NCBI RefSeq assembly: GCF_000227115.2
Contig: NC_016484.1
Location: 682,001-746,000 of the forward strand
Length of the DNA stretch: 64,000 bases
Reading direction: 5' to 3'
DNA from: Naumovozyma dairenensis CBS 421
Taxonomy: Eukaryota; Ascomycota; Saccharomycetes; Saccharomycetales; Saccharomycetaceae
Below, in pieces: positions 50,644 through 60,268 of the stretch. Made by a program: the position numbers and the translations under genes. The notes below the pieces were generated by a model, which saw only the letters and a list, made by a program, of their open reading frames with translations, did not search any database and was not told the DNA's origin. Position 1 is the stretch's first letter, and each line of letters begins with the position of its first letter.

Positions 50644-51361
50644 TTTACAAGAAGTAGGAAATAGGCGGAATCAAAGATATTGGAAACGTAATAGGAATAA
50701 TAGTAATAATAGAAAATCAATGAAATTCAATGATGAAAATGAAAATGCTAATGATGATGATGATGATGATGCTGCTTCTAGCAATATTGGTCTAGTGGTT
50801 AGGAATGGGAAATTAGTTCTTGCCAGTCCAACCTCCTTAAGTAAACGAAAGCAAGAATTACGCTCTAAATACCTTAATGAAAGAAAAAACGATGCCTATT
50901 CATATTCAAGGAAACAAGATAGCTTGTATCATAAGCGACAGGATAGATTACCAAATAAAAATAGTAAAGGCAATATGATTTCGAAGAGAGACACATCGAA
51001 CCACGGTAATAGGAAAATGATATTCAAACAAACTCTTACGAGTAGAATTAATGAGAATCAATTAGTATTATCTACAGATGTACCCGCAGATTCAGATAAA
51101 ATATTAGTATTCCATAACTTGACTCTAGGTGTTGATCAAGAAAGTTTAAAGAAAATTTTACAAACTTTAGTTGAGACTGAAGTTGCCAAGATTAGAGTTA
51201 GAGATTTACCAAATGGTTCTTCCATTGCTAATATTTGGTTGGCAAATAACACTTTAATTGAATTGGAGAGAGTTCGTGACCATTTCCATAAAGCAACAGT
51301 CGATGGAAGAGAAATTAGTGTTTTGATCGCTGCAGACCCATCAAATACTTTAGCTTATTAA
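50516..51361 (+). CDS. Putative RRM-like nuclear protein (possible YHR127W orthologue)
   Basis: Intact ATG ORF of 281 codons; an alternative ATG at 50597 (MWRYFPKVKKEQLEID) gives 254 codons and avoids a stretch that looks more coding in another frame. The middle is basic and low-complexity with a D7 run and RKQ/KRQD repeats. The last ~85 residues resemble a degenerate RRM: ILVFHNLTLG as an RNP2-like strand, SSIANIWLAN as the RNP1 position, and a closing DGREISVLIA. I do not recognise the family with certainty. In S. cerevisiae YHR127W (243 residues, unknown function) is beside FUR1 on the sister track, so a positional match is possible. The 5' end is problematic (see the preceding entry). Confidence 0.6.
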   Translation: MYLFLHLRCLLQQIIIIVTEKIIFPLSMWRYFPKVKKEQLEIDLQEVGNRRNQRYWKRNRNNSNNRKSMKFNDENENANDDDDDDAASSNIGLVVRNGKLVLASPTSLSKRKQELRSKYLNERKNDAYSYSRKQDSLYHKRQDRLPNKNSKGNMISKRDTSNHGNRKMIFKQTLTSRINENQLVLSTDVPADSDKILVFHNLTLGVDQESLKKILQTLVETEVAKIRVRDLPNGSSIANIWLANNTLIELERVRDHFHKATVDGREISVLIAADPSNTLAY

Positions 51362-51631
51362 TTTTTTGCATGGATTATTCTATTACTGTGCGTATGTGTA
51401 TACCCCTTCGTTTATTATTTTGCATTTATCTCTATGTAAAATATTGCTTTTCTTCTTGAAATGATATATTCTTTGCTGTTACACAGAATCGCCCATATGC
51501 ATCAAGGGTCCCTATTATATATGCAGATATAAAAAGTTCAATAAGTTGAAACAGTAGTTTTTACGACTATAGCACCTGAACTATTCAAACCCTTCAGTTT
51601 TTCCATCAAAGTTATATGATGGTGAACTTTC

Positions 51632-52077
51632 TCAGGATTTACTCTTCTTGTTTGCAGGTTCGTCATCATTACCGCTTTCATCATTATTGAACCTTAGTTC
51701 ATCATTAGTATCCACTATACTAGCCATCTTCTTAATCAATTCCACTCTCATACCTGCTTTCGTTCGTACACGATCTTCTTGACCCAAAGTAATGTATTCT
51801 AATAATGCTGCATGTCCTTGTAAGGAATTATAAGTATCTCGTTGCACGTTCGTCAACCATTCATCTTTAGTAGTGTTCTCGTCACCTAATCCAACATATT
51901 TTTGCTTCAACGTTCGATATTGCTGTTGTTCTCTTTGCTTGTCTGACTATTGATATTATTTACCAAAAAATAGCAAAGAAATGCTATTTCTGTTTCATTA
52001 TTCATGTTAGTATTTTATTTTTTATGCCCAGGTTATTGTAAAAAAGCATCTCTAATAATATAGGTTGCACATACCAT
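51632..52077 (-). CDS. YSF3: SF3b complex subunit Ysf3 (SF3b10/SF3B5), spliced
   Basis: Small essential subunit of the U2 snRNP SF3b complex. Exon 1 is only the ATG (52077-52075); exon 2 is 51946-51632. Joined they encode 105 residues beginning with M-SDKQREQQQYRTLKQKYVGLG. The core QKYVGLGDENTTKDEWLTN, YNSLQGHAALLEYI and the following helix match the SF3b10 family (S. cerevisiae 85, human 86 residues). The extra C-terminal tail is acidic then basic (DEPANKKSKS). Without the intron the frame would have to begin at a TTG. Position between SRV2 and THO2 equals YNL138W-A. Confidence 0.9.
51947..52074 (-). other. YSF3: Spliceosomal intron of YSF3
   Basis: 128-nt intron with 5' site GTATGT (52074-52069) directly after the ATG, branch point TACTAAC (52012-52006) and 3' site AATAG (ending 51947). 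Two earlier AGs follow the branch point, but using either gives an immediate or early stop. A perfect 8-bp hairpin (51968-51975 with 51982-51989) lies just downstream of the first AG and contains the second. Confidence 0.9.
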
Positions 52078-52527
52078 TGTAATAAAAAAACTATGGTAAT
52101 TCTGTTTTAGTTACTGTCATTGGAAGTATATTTACAATAACTTTTGTATCATCAAGTTTATTAATATAGAAATACTCAGTATTATCCAAACTTGATTTTA
52201 AACCTTCATTCATGCTCAGGGTTGGGAAATTCAAAACAAATATTAGGGTTAAGTAAAACTAAATTTGGAAGCCCTATTATATGCCCTAAATATTCAAAAT
52301 TTCAATAGAAAATAGATATTTAACAATTAGTTTATTAGAGTGAATGAATGAATGAACTCGTTGTTCAAGATATAAGAATGTCCAGACTAAGAAAGATTCA
52401 TCTATCTAGATCGCTAGTCTTTAATTGGAACTTAAATCTATTGTAACTGTTGCCTTTTTGAACTACTCTTACCTGTATTTATTAACGATAAAGTAGCAGA
52501 CGGAACGATATTCTAAAGGTTATAATT
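52078..52527. other. YSF3/THO2 divergent promoter
   Basis: 450 bp with TTAGGGTT at 52243-52250 and GCCCTAA at 52283-52289, both fitting the Tbf1 consensus. A GAAT repeat near 52343-52355. No ORF. Confidence 0.65.
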
Positions 52528-55500
52528 ATGGCATCGACAGATCCCGTATCTTTTATCACAAGATTAAATACTTTGGCGAAAGATCACTTCAACAGTTCAA
52601 ACAGTTTACTCCCTGTAACTGAGACCTTCGCAACAAATAACATACAAAATTGGGAAACTACTCACGCCGATCTATGCTCAAAATTTTCCAATTTACAAAC
52701 AGATGATGAAAAGGAAGATTGGTTGAAGAAATTCTTCCAAGAATTATTTGAAATAATCCTTCAGAATATAACAAATAAGGTAACCCTACCACTCCAGAAA
52801 ATTGCTAAAACAATAAATGAACTATGTCTTACGAAATCGCCAGGTTCAAGGACTAATTATTCATCTATGGTGGGCAAATTATTCATTGCTGTCTCATCTA
52901 GTATCCCAACAATTTCAAACACAGGTACCACTGATTTACTGATATTATTAAAATCAATTCCAATGATCCAAGATGAAATTTTCAAATTCAGTTGGTTATC
53001 ATCCAAACTAATATCGAAAAATCAAACTGCATTATTAAGGCACCTACTAAAGAAATCCAAATATGAATTGAAGAAATTTAATTTATTTTTTGAAAACTCC
53101 GTAGGCTATTCTGAATTGGCTGTTCTTTTCTTTATGGCATACTCAGATAGTGATAACTTCATTAAAATTGATTATTATTTAGATCAAATGTACATGATTA
53201 TTGGGAAATTCTCGCTGGATTCATTAAGATCGTTGGATTTATTCTTGATTGTTTCAAATGAATATCTAACTAATCATTATAGATTTATTATTGAATTCTT
53301 GAAAAGATCAGACTTCTGGCCTAAAAGTGATGTGGAAAACATAGTAGCAGCCAACATTGTTGCATTTTATTTGAATAAAAACAATAGTGTAACAAATTCA
53401 AACGAAGAATTTACAAACCAAGAAGAAGAAGAAGAAGATATACAAAGGTCTAATAATCACCAAACAGAATTTGTTGATAATTATATCGATTTATGTTGTC
53501 TTTTAATCAAGAATGGATTCATAGAGTTTTTAACATTATGGCATAATTTAGTTCCTGAAATAGAAGATTTGGAATCATTTTTAGATGATTTTGAAAATAA
53601 TTTAGAATTAGCATCAATGAAAGGTATTGAAAATCCATTAGCAATGGCTGCGGCTTTGACCATGGACGATGATGATAATTATTCCTCTGATAAGAGATCA
53701 AGAAATGTTCAGAAAGAAGAAGGAATTGAAGTTGCTGTGGAAGAAACCGACAAAGAGGAGAAACTTGAGAAAGAAAAAGAAAATATAAGATTACGAATGT
53801 TAAACAGTGGGAAAATCAAATTATTGAAAAGATTATTAACTCATGGCTGTCTTGAAGAGAGTATTTTCATTTTACAGAAGTATCCAAGAGTAAAACTAAT
53901 AGATGATGAAATTCCAAAATTATTGGTCAGGATTTTCGAATATATAATTGAACCCATGTATGAAAAAACTCAATTTTCTCGCAGTATAAATAGGGATAAT
54001 GCATTATCCACTGCATCCTCTTTAATAGCAGTAGAGAATGAAATTTTATCTGTCAAACCAAAATTATACACAGAATTAAAAGTTCATGATCCATTCTGTC
54101 CATTTGAATTAAATACATCTTTCCAATTTTATTATCCAGAATGGAGCCAGAATCTAAAACAAGTTAATAGCATGGAAGAATTTTTCAAAATATCTCATGA
54201 ATTATACTCGTTATTAGGTCCGTCATTGGCCAAAGGTCCTACTTTAATTACTAAATTATGCCGTATAGGTATATTTGATATTTATGAAAATAAAGAATCT
54301 ACTGAAACCATTGAGAAATGGGTCGATTATGTAAGAACATTTATTTTCCCCACGATACCTGTCTTAGAGTCGAACCCTATGGTAACTACTGAAATTTATT
54401 CCATAATGAAATTTTTCCCATTTGAAAGAAGATATTTTATGTATAATGAAATGATGACCAAATTGTCTCAAGACTCGTTGATAATAAAAGTGAATTTTAA
54501 TAAGGCAGAAAGAGAGGCTAAGGTGAAATTGAAAATCTTAAGTACTGATACCATCGATCAAGAAGCAAGAGAATTCTCTAAACTTATTTCAACAAATCCA
54601 TTGGCAACATTAGTGCCAATTGTTAAACAAATTGAAAATTATGATAAAGTTGCTGAATTAATTATTATAACCACTAAATTATTCAATGATTTTGCATATG
54701 ATGTTCTTCAATACGTTATTTTATCACGTTTAACATTGACTAGACCGGCTGTTCAGTTTGATGGTGTTAATCAAGCTACATGGGTCTCGAGATTGGCTAC
54801 ATTCATTGCTGGTCTTGCTAAGAATTCTCCAAATATGGATATCACAAATATAATCACTTATATTACAAAAACGCTTCATAACGGTAATATCATTGCAGTA
54901 ACTGCATTAAAAGAATTGATTATTACAGTAAGTGGTATTAGAGATCAGAATAACATTAATTCCAAATGTTTAATTATGCTAAACTCTGGAAGTCAATTAA
55001 AGCGTGCAGCTAGAAAAATTATCTTCGATTTTAGGGATGATAATTTTCCATTGGCTTCTAATTTAGTCTCATATTTTGCAAGGCAAAATGCCATATCAGA
55101 AATTATATTATTATTGTTCAAGTTGAATTTAGCTGCTAATACACAAGATTTCCATTATAAAATTCTGTCATCAAGATGTGACGAAATGAATACTCTCTTA
55201 TGGTCTTTCATCGAATTGGTTAAGTTCTGTTATAAGAACAACGAAGCTGCTTTTGAGGAAAATGTTATCGGTTTCAATACTTTAATCAATGAATATCATT
55301 TCCCAACATCATGGGCATTCCATATTTGGAGAGATTACTTTGAAAATCAATCAAGAAAATTGGAGGAGTTCAAAGGAACGGAAGATGAACCCCAATTTAC
55401 AGAACTAAAGGAAAAAACAGATCATAATGATAAAGTTTTAATGGATGCCCAATACGTGGGACCAAACCTATTAGAGTTCCCAAAGGACTTCTTTATTACT

Positions 55501-57492
55501 TTTTGGAAGTTATCACTCTATGATATTCGTTTCGATAAAACACTTTATGATGAACTGAAAGAAGATCTAGAAACAGAAAAATTGAAGTGTACATTTGCAA
55601 GAAGAAAGCATATATTGTCTAACCATATAAAAGAGCTATTAATTAATTGTATCTCGCATCAAAGAACATTCAACAAGACGAAGCAAATGTTTGAAGGTAC
55701 AAAAACAGCTGGATATGAACGTTTTTCCGAAGGGGAAATAAGAACATTTTTGCAATTTTGCATAATACCACGTGCGATTTTCTCACCTTCGGATGCACTA
55801 TACTCCTCTTATTTCATATTACAAGTATTTGATACACAGAATATGTTTGAGATATATGGCATATTATTTAATTCAAAAATATTACCAACTTTATTGTTCA
55901 GTTGTACTACTTCAGAAGCAAGTAATTTAGGTATATTTTTCATGAATCTATTAGAATCACTGGAGTCTAACAGAAAACAATCACAATATACAAATGAAGA
56001 ATGCCAGCAGATTTTTACTTGGTACTGTTCATTGACCGACCAAATTGTGCAATTATTAATGGAAAAGAATTACATGTCCATTAGAAATGGTATTGAATTT
56101 ATGAGACTTGCTTCGAATGTTTTCCCAGTTATCGATTCACATATTGGATTAGTCAGTAAAATTTTAGAAGCTAATTTGGTCAGCGAAGAGAGAGAAGATA
56201 TCATATTACCAACCAATGCACTACTAGGCCATCTGAAAGCTCGTTTAAGGAAACACCTTGTTAAGGAAGAAGATGTCTATAAGTTCGACGAATTGGAAAG
56301 GAAAGCTAAAGAACTGCATGATGCTGAAATTGAAGAAATCAAAGCCTACCATACTTTATTACAAAACGAGAAAAAAGAAACTGAGTTAAGGAAAAAACTT
56401 GAATTTAATAAGAAACGAAGGGAAGAATCGCAGAAAAGGGTGGCAGAAAACTCGGTTCCAGCTGATGAAGAATCCAAGAACAAATATTCCACTATGAAAC
56501 GTAGTGAGTTGCCTAACGGTAAAGTTTTGACACTTATTGATCGAATCGCACGTTCATTAGTTAAGGGCGAGGTCGTAAATGCAATCGATATGCTTGAAGA
56601 TGGCCATGAGAAGGATGACGCAAAGAAGTTGTTGAGGATGACTATTCCAATAAGAGAATTCCGACATGCGATGTTTGAAATATTTTTAGATTATTTCAAG
56701 TCCGTATTACCCACGAACCACGGTAGAGATGTAGATGATAAATTTGATTACCTATCAAAAGTTTGCCAGCACATTCCGGAACAAAGAAATGCGACCGTCA
56801 GTGACATATACGCAGAAACCACAGGAGACGAAAAATCAAATAGAGTCAGCAGATATAATTTAGATAATAGGTACGAAAACAGAGCTTCGGCGACTGGAAG
56901 AGAACAACCCAAATCATCCCATAAAAACAATTTCTCTGATATTCGTCCATCCAGAAGCCCAACTAGGGTGTTTTCAAGAACGGCTAGACAGGGAATAAAT
57001 GAACAGACTAAACTTACAAAACCATCTAGTGATGTGAAAGGGTTTGATAAGTCGAAGATCCCTGCAGCCCCAGTTTTTGGAAGCACTCCATCCGGACCAT
57101 CTAAACCAACAGCCGCAGTGCAACCACAACATCTCCCAACTAAACCTTCGACTAAGAATCCGAACTCGATTGCCCCTCGGCAAATGAGAACTTTTGGTAA
57201 AGAAGTTCCAAGAAAGCATGAACTATCATCTACAATGGAAGAAAGAAATATGAAGAGATTTAAGAAAGAGGTACCTCGTGATAGTTCTCAATATAGAAGA
57301 CCTCAACAGGATTATAGACCTCCAAGAGATAACTCTGGTGATCGTTCAAGATTTAATAGAAATGTACCTTCTTCAAACATATCCCATAATAGAGATCCTA
57401 GACCAACTGCAGATCGGAATAGACCTACCAAAGGTAACGGGTTACCTCAGGGTCCAAAGGGTTCCTCCTCTGGAAGTCGCTATCAAAAATAA
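52528..57492 (+). CDS. THO2: THO complex subunit Tho2
   Basis: Largest subunit of the THO/TREX complex that couples transcription elongation with mRNP packaging and export and limits R-loops. The 1654 residues compare with 1597 in S. cerevisiae. It is mostly alpha-helical; recognisable blocks are FQFYYPEWSQNLKQV, the THOC2 central region FMYNEMMTKLS with NPLATLVPIVKQIENYDK and VILSRLTL, and the region FPTSWAFHIWRDYF to PKDFFITFWKLSLYDI. The C terminus after about 1390 is disordered and strongly basic (R, P, S, N, K), consistent with nucleic-acid binding. An acidic insert with EEEEED at about 300 is low-complexity. Confidence 0.97.
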   Translation: MASTDPVSFITRLNTLAKDHFNSSNSLLPVTETFATNNIQNWETTHADLCSKFSNLQTDDEKEDWLKKFFQELFEIILQNITNKVTLPLQKIAKTINELCLTKSPGSRTNYSSMVGKLFIAVSSSIPTISNTGTTDLLILLKSIPMIQDEIFKFSWLSSKLISKNQTALLRHLLKKSKYELKKFNLFFENSVGYSELAVLFFMAYSDSDNFIKIDYYLDQMYMIIGKFSLDSLRSLDLFLIVSNEYLTNHYRFIIEFLKRSDFWPKSDVENIVAANIVAFYLNKNNSVTNSNEEFTNQEEEEEDIQRSNNHQTEFVDNYIDLCCLLIKNGFIEFLTLWHNLVPEIEDLESFLDDFENNLELASMKGIENPLAMAAALTMDDDDNYSSDKRSRNVQKEEGIEVAVEETDKEEKLEKEKENIRLRMLNSGKIKLLKRLLTHGCLEESIFILQKYPRVKLIDDEIPKLLVRIFEYIIEPMYEKTQFSRSINRDNALSTASSLIAVENEILSVKPKLYTELKVHDPFCPFELNTSFQFYYPEWSQNLKQVNSMEEFFKISHELYSLLGPSLAKGPTLITKLCRIGIFDIYENKESTETIEKWVDYVRTFIFPTIPVLESNPMVTTEIYSIMKFFPFERRYFMYNEMMTKLSQDSLIIKVNFNKAEREAKVKLKILSTDTIDQEAREFSKLISTNPLATLVPIVKQIENYDKVAELIIITTKLFNDFAYDVLQYVILSRLTLTRPAVQFDGVNQATWVSRLATFIAGLAKNSPNMDITNIITYITKTLHNGNIIAVTALKELIITVSGIRDQNNINSKCLIMLNSGSQLKRAARKIIFDFRDDNFPLASNLVSYFARQNAISEIILLLFKLNLAANTQDFHYKILSSRCDEMNTLLWSFIELVKFCYKNNEAAFEENVIGFNTLINEYHFPTSWAFHIWRDYFENQSRKLEEFKGTEDEPQFTELKEKTDHNDKVLMDAQYVGPNLLEFPKDFFITFWKLSLYDIRFDKTLYDELKEDLETEKLKCTFARRKHILSNHIKELLINCISHQRTFNKTKQMFEGTKTAGYERFSEGEIRTFLQFCIIPRAIFSPSDALYSSYFILQVFDTQNMFEIYGILFNSKILPTLLFSCTTSEASNLGIFFMNLLESLESNRKQSQYTNEECQQIFTWYCSLTDQIVQLLMEKNYMSIRNGIEFMRLASNVFPVIDSHIGLVSKILEANLVSEEREDIILPTNALLGHLKARLRKHLVKEEDVYKFDELERKAKELHDAEIEEIKAYHTLLQNEKKETELRKKLEFNKKRREESQKRVAENSVPADEESKNKYSTMKRSELPNGKVLTLIDRIARSLVKGEVVNAIDMLEDGHEKDDAKKLLRMTIPIREFRHAMFEIFLDYFKSVLPTNHGRDVDDKFDYLSKVCQHIPEQRNATVSDIYAETTGDEKSNRVSRYNLDNRYENRASATGREQPKSSHKNNFSDIRPSRSPTRVFSRTARQGINEQTKLTKPSSDVKGFDKSKIPAAPVFGSTPSGPSKPTAAVQPQHLPTKPSTKNPNSIAPRQMRTFGKEVPRKHELSSTMEERNMKRFKKEVPRDSSQYRRPQQDYRPPRDNSGDRSRFNRNVPSSNISHNRDPRPTADRNRPTKGNGLPQGPKGSSSGSRYQK

Positions 57493-57889
57493 AAATCTGT
57501 AAAATAATGTACCTAAAAAAAGATGTACACCATAGCATATATATATATGTATACTGTAATGAAAAGAAAATTTTAAACTTATTGAAAAAAATAGTTTTTG
57601 AGGCGACTATATTGTGAATTGGTTCCTGGCTTGACAGCTCTAGTGTTTCCTCTTTTCTACTCTTCACTCTGGCTATTCATAAACTTGTTTCGATTGTTTA
57701 TAATTTTTTTAAACTTTTTATAAACACCAAACGCGAACAAACATATTATCGAGACTACAAAGTCAGCTGAAGTTGAATCCTTTGACGTTCTTTATCATTC
57801 TTTCTTAGTCATTAATACAATAAATAAGTGGACATACAAGAACTATCTCTCCTTCGACGACAGGTATAATTAAAAATTAAATACTAGAG
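57493..57889. other. THO2/INN1 spacer (synteny breakpoint)
   Basis: 397 bp with a TA run and the INN1 promoter, including ATAAACA (forkhead-type) at 57720-57726. Relative to S. cerevisiae the gene order jumps here from YNL139 to YNL152. Confidence 0.6.
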
Positions 57890-59122
57890 ATGGATGAGGA
57901 AATATGGACCGGAAGCCAAGGGACGCTATCTGTATATGTTAGTAAAGCTAGAGACCTGCCTAATCTGATCAAACTAGACAAGCAAAATGTTATGCTACGT
58001 TTACGAATTGGGCATATGACGAGAGAGAGTGATACACTTTATCGAGCCGGCCAGAATCCTGTATTCGATTACCTTGAGAGATTTGATATTACTCCGGAGG
58101 TGAAGCCAATTATGTACGTGGAGGTATATTGTGATAGGAAAAAGAAAGGGCCGCTCCCCATTGGGAAATGTGAGATTGATTTATTGAATGGAATCAGAGC
58201 TGATCCAAAGGAAGGTTATTGTACTTGGTATGAATTGAAACGAGATCGGGATGAGTTTGCGGGTACAATTTTCATTGAATTAACTTTTGTAGCGAAAATG
58301 TCGCATACACCAAAGGAAAAAATGAGTCGAAGTGTAGAGAGGCTGGATATGTCTATGGCAAGCCGACCAGTCCCTCCTTTGCCTAGTGATATCCCTCCGT
58401 TGCCTAAACTACCGACAACAAGCCCACAAGAATCATATATACACGGTTCCGAGGTGCGACAATTTACGCCATCAATAAGAAATTTGTATTCGAATTCCAG
58501 AACATATTCCACTACTTCATCAGCTTCAAGTAATGGGAATGATGTGATTAGATCTCCGCCAAATTTTATGTCGTCGATAGCTACAAGTGATACTGTGCTA
58601 ACTGATGCAACAAATACTACTTCCGTAACGACATCATCTGATACAAAGTTCCATTTTGCAAACTTAAGAAAGTTGAAGGAAAAGATTAATATATTCAGAA
58701 ATCCAAACAATTTAGTTACAGACGAAAATACGGGAAATCCTGTTGATATAGAAGCGTTACAGAAAGCAATCGGTGTGACGACAATCCATGATGAGGATGA
58801 CGAGGAAGATATAACACAAAATGATGTCAGTCGCCAAACATCTGCTTCTACTTCACCAACTCGATTAAACTCCTCTTGGGACGGTAGTAAATTAAGTACA
58901 CAACCACCTTTACCACCGTTACCGGATATGGCGTCTATTTCACCCTCTTCAAGAAGAACGTCATCCCCGCGAATACAAGGCTTCCATACCCAAAGCCCAA
59001 CTAGATACTCCTCAAATTCAACGCAAGCATCACCAAAGTTACCTGTCCTACCAAATTCCCCTGGAAGCGTAAGGCGGAACTCCCACTCTCCATTGAGGCG
59101 TAGAGTACCACCTAGAATATGA
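57890..59122 (+). CDS. INN1: Cytokinesis protein Inn1 (C2 domain)
   Basis: Essential for ingression of the plasma membrane at the bud neck; activates chitin synthase II with Cyk3. The 410 residues match 409 in S. cerevisiae. The N-terminal C2 domain (about 5-135) starts GTLSVYVSKARDLPNLIKLD and includes LRIGHMTRESDTLYRAGQNP. The remainder is disordered with several PxxP motifs (PPLPSDIPPLPKLP near 165, PPLPPLPDM near 345) that bind the SH3 domains of Hof1 and Cyk3 in S. cerevisiae. It ends in RRRVPPRI. Convergent with RPC31. Confidence 0.95.
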   Translation: MDEEIWTGSQGTLSVYVSKARDLPNLIKLDKQNVMLRLRIGHMTRESDTLYRAGQNPVFDYLERFDITPEVKPIMYVEVYCDRKKKGPLPIGKCEIDLLNGIRADPKEGYCTWYELKRDRDEFAGTIFIELTFVAKMSHTPKEKMSRSVERLDMSMASRPVPPLPSDIPPLPKLPTTSPQESYIHGSEVRQFTPSIRNLYSNSRTYSTTSSASSNGNDVIRSPPNFMSSIATSDTVLTDATNTTSVTTSSDTKFHFANLRKLKEKINIFRNPNNLVTDENTGNPVDIEALQKAIGVTTIHDEDDEEDITQNDVSRQTSASTSPTRLNSSWDGSKLSTQPPLPPLPDMASISPSSRRTSSPRIQGFHTQSPTRYSSNSTQASPKLPVLPNSPGSVRRNSHSPLRRRVPPRI

Positions 59123-59280
59123 TATAGATATTTTTATAAATACAATATATATGGCCTCTGTTGTATTATCAGAGGCAGGAGACTTTTAGAATAGTACTCA
59201 TACTACATTTCATAATTCTTTGAAGTTTGTAGTCTATGCCGTAGATAAGGTATATATTTCATAACTCTGCAAGTAAAGAA

Positions 59281-59353
59281 TTTTATTTTATTTTATTGTA
59301 TTGTATTGTATTGTATTGTATTATATTGTATTATATTGTATTGTATTGTATTA
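59281..59353. repeat. (TATTG)n pentanucleotide microsatellite
   Basis: Tandem TATTG units with TATTA and TTTTA variants in the INN1/RPC31 3' spacer. About 14 units. Confidence 0.9.
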
Positions 59354-59464
59354 AGTATGTATTTTTATGAAATGCAGTATACCAACCTTTTCGCTGTTAC
59401 TTTGAGAAGAAGTAATCGCTAGATAGGCACATGTGGAATGATTTGGTTGTATTTCTTCTGCTTT

Positions 59465-60268
59465 TCAGAAAGCTGGCTCATCTCCACCATCTTCTTCATC
59501 ACCGTAGTCATCATCGTCACCGTTATCGAAATATTTCTCCCCGTTATAATCATCGTTATCAGATTCATCATCAAATTCATCATCTTCTACGTCTTCATGG
59601 TCTACAAGAGATTTCTTAGTATCTTGATCGGCATTTTCATCTTCGTCGACATCTTCAGCCAATTCCTTCAATTTTTCCAGCATTGACAAACCTGCTTTCT
59701 CATCTTGAATGGAGCCTGTAAATATATCATCTTTATTACTAAATTTATTAATATTTAATAATTTTTTCTTGTTGATACCCATAACACTATACAATTCCTT
59801 TGGGAAGATTTCCAAATGGTAAGGATGATCATCAATAGAGGTTGTAATTTTCCTTTTCTTCAAATATCTATCTGAGTACCTTTCAATTCCATCATTAAAT
59901 CCATCTTCTGTAAGTTCTTGGGTCATCGCATTACTACTACTACTCTTCTTCTTGTTCTTCTTCCTTTTCTTCCCATCTTGATCAACCTCATATTCATCCT
60001 CAAGTTCATGTTCTTGTTGCAATTCAGAAGGTAAAGGTAAAGCACCGGTATAAAATGGACTATCTTTAACGCTCTGTATAAATTTAATGTACGTAACAGC
60101 ACGAGATCTTTCTCTGGATGAAATTGGGTAATTTAATGGTAATGGGATGCTTGGAAATTCAGTGATATGATTATAACCGACATCTGAATAACCTAACCCA
60201 AATGGTAAAGTTTTCATGTAACTATTACCACCTCCTCCTCCTCCACGACCGCCTTGACGAAAACTCAT
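59465..60268 (-). CDS. RPC31: RNA polymerase III subunit C31
   Basis: Subunit of the Rpc82-Rpc34-Rpc31 initiation subcomplex of Pol III. The 267 residues compare with 251 in S. cerevisiae. The N terminus MSFRQGGRGGGGGG and the segment GLGYSDVG, then FPSIPLPLNYPISSRERSRA and DSPFYTGALPLP, are family hallmarks. A basic KKRKKNKKKSS region, the KKRKITTSIDDHPYHLEIFPKEL block (here in two parts) and a very acidic D/E-rich C-terminal tail complete it. INN1 and RPC31 are also neighbours in S. cerevisiae. Confidence 0.96.
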   Translation of the reverse strand: MSFRQGGRGGGGGGNSYMKTLPFGLGYSDVGYNHITEFPSIPLPLNYPISSRERSRAVTYIKFIQSVKDSPFYTGALPLPSELQQEHELEDEYEVDQDGKKRKKNKKKSSSSNAMTQELTEDGFNDGIERYSDRYLKKRKITTSIDDHPYHLEIFPKELYSVMGINKKKLLNINKFSNKDDIFTGSIQDEKAGLSMLEKLKELAEDVDEDENADQDTKKSLVDHEDVEDDEFDDESDNDDYNGEKYFDNGDDDDYGDEEDGGDEPAF

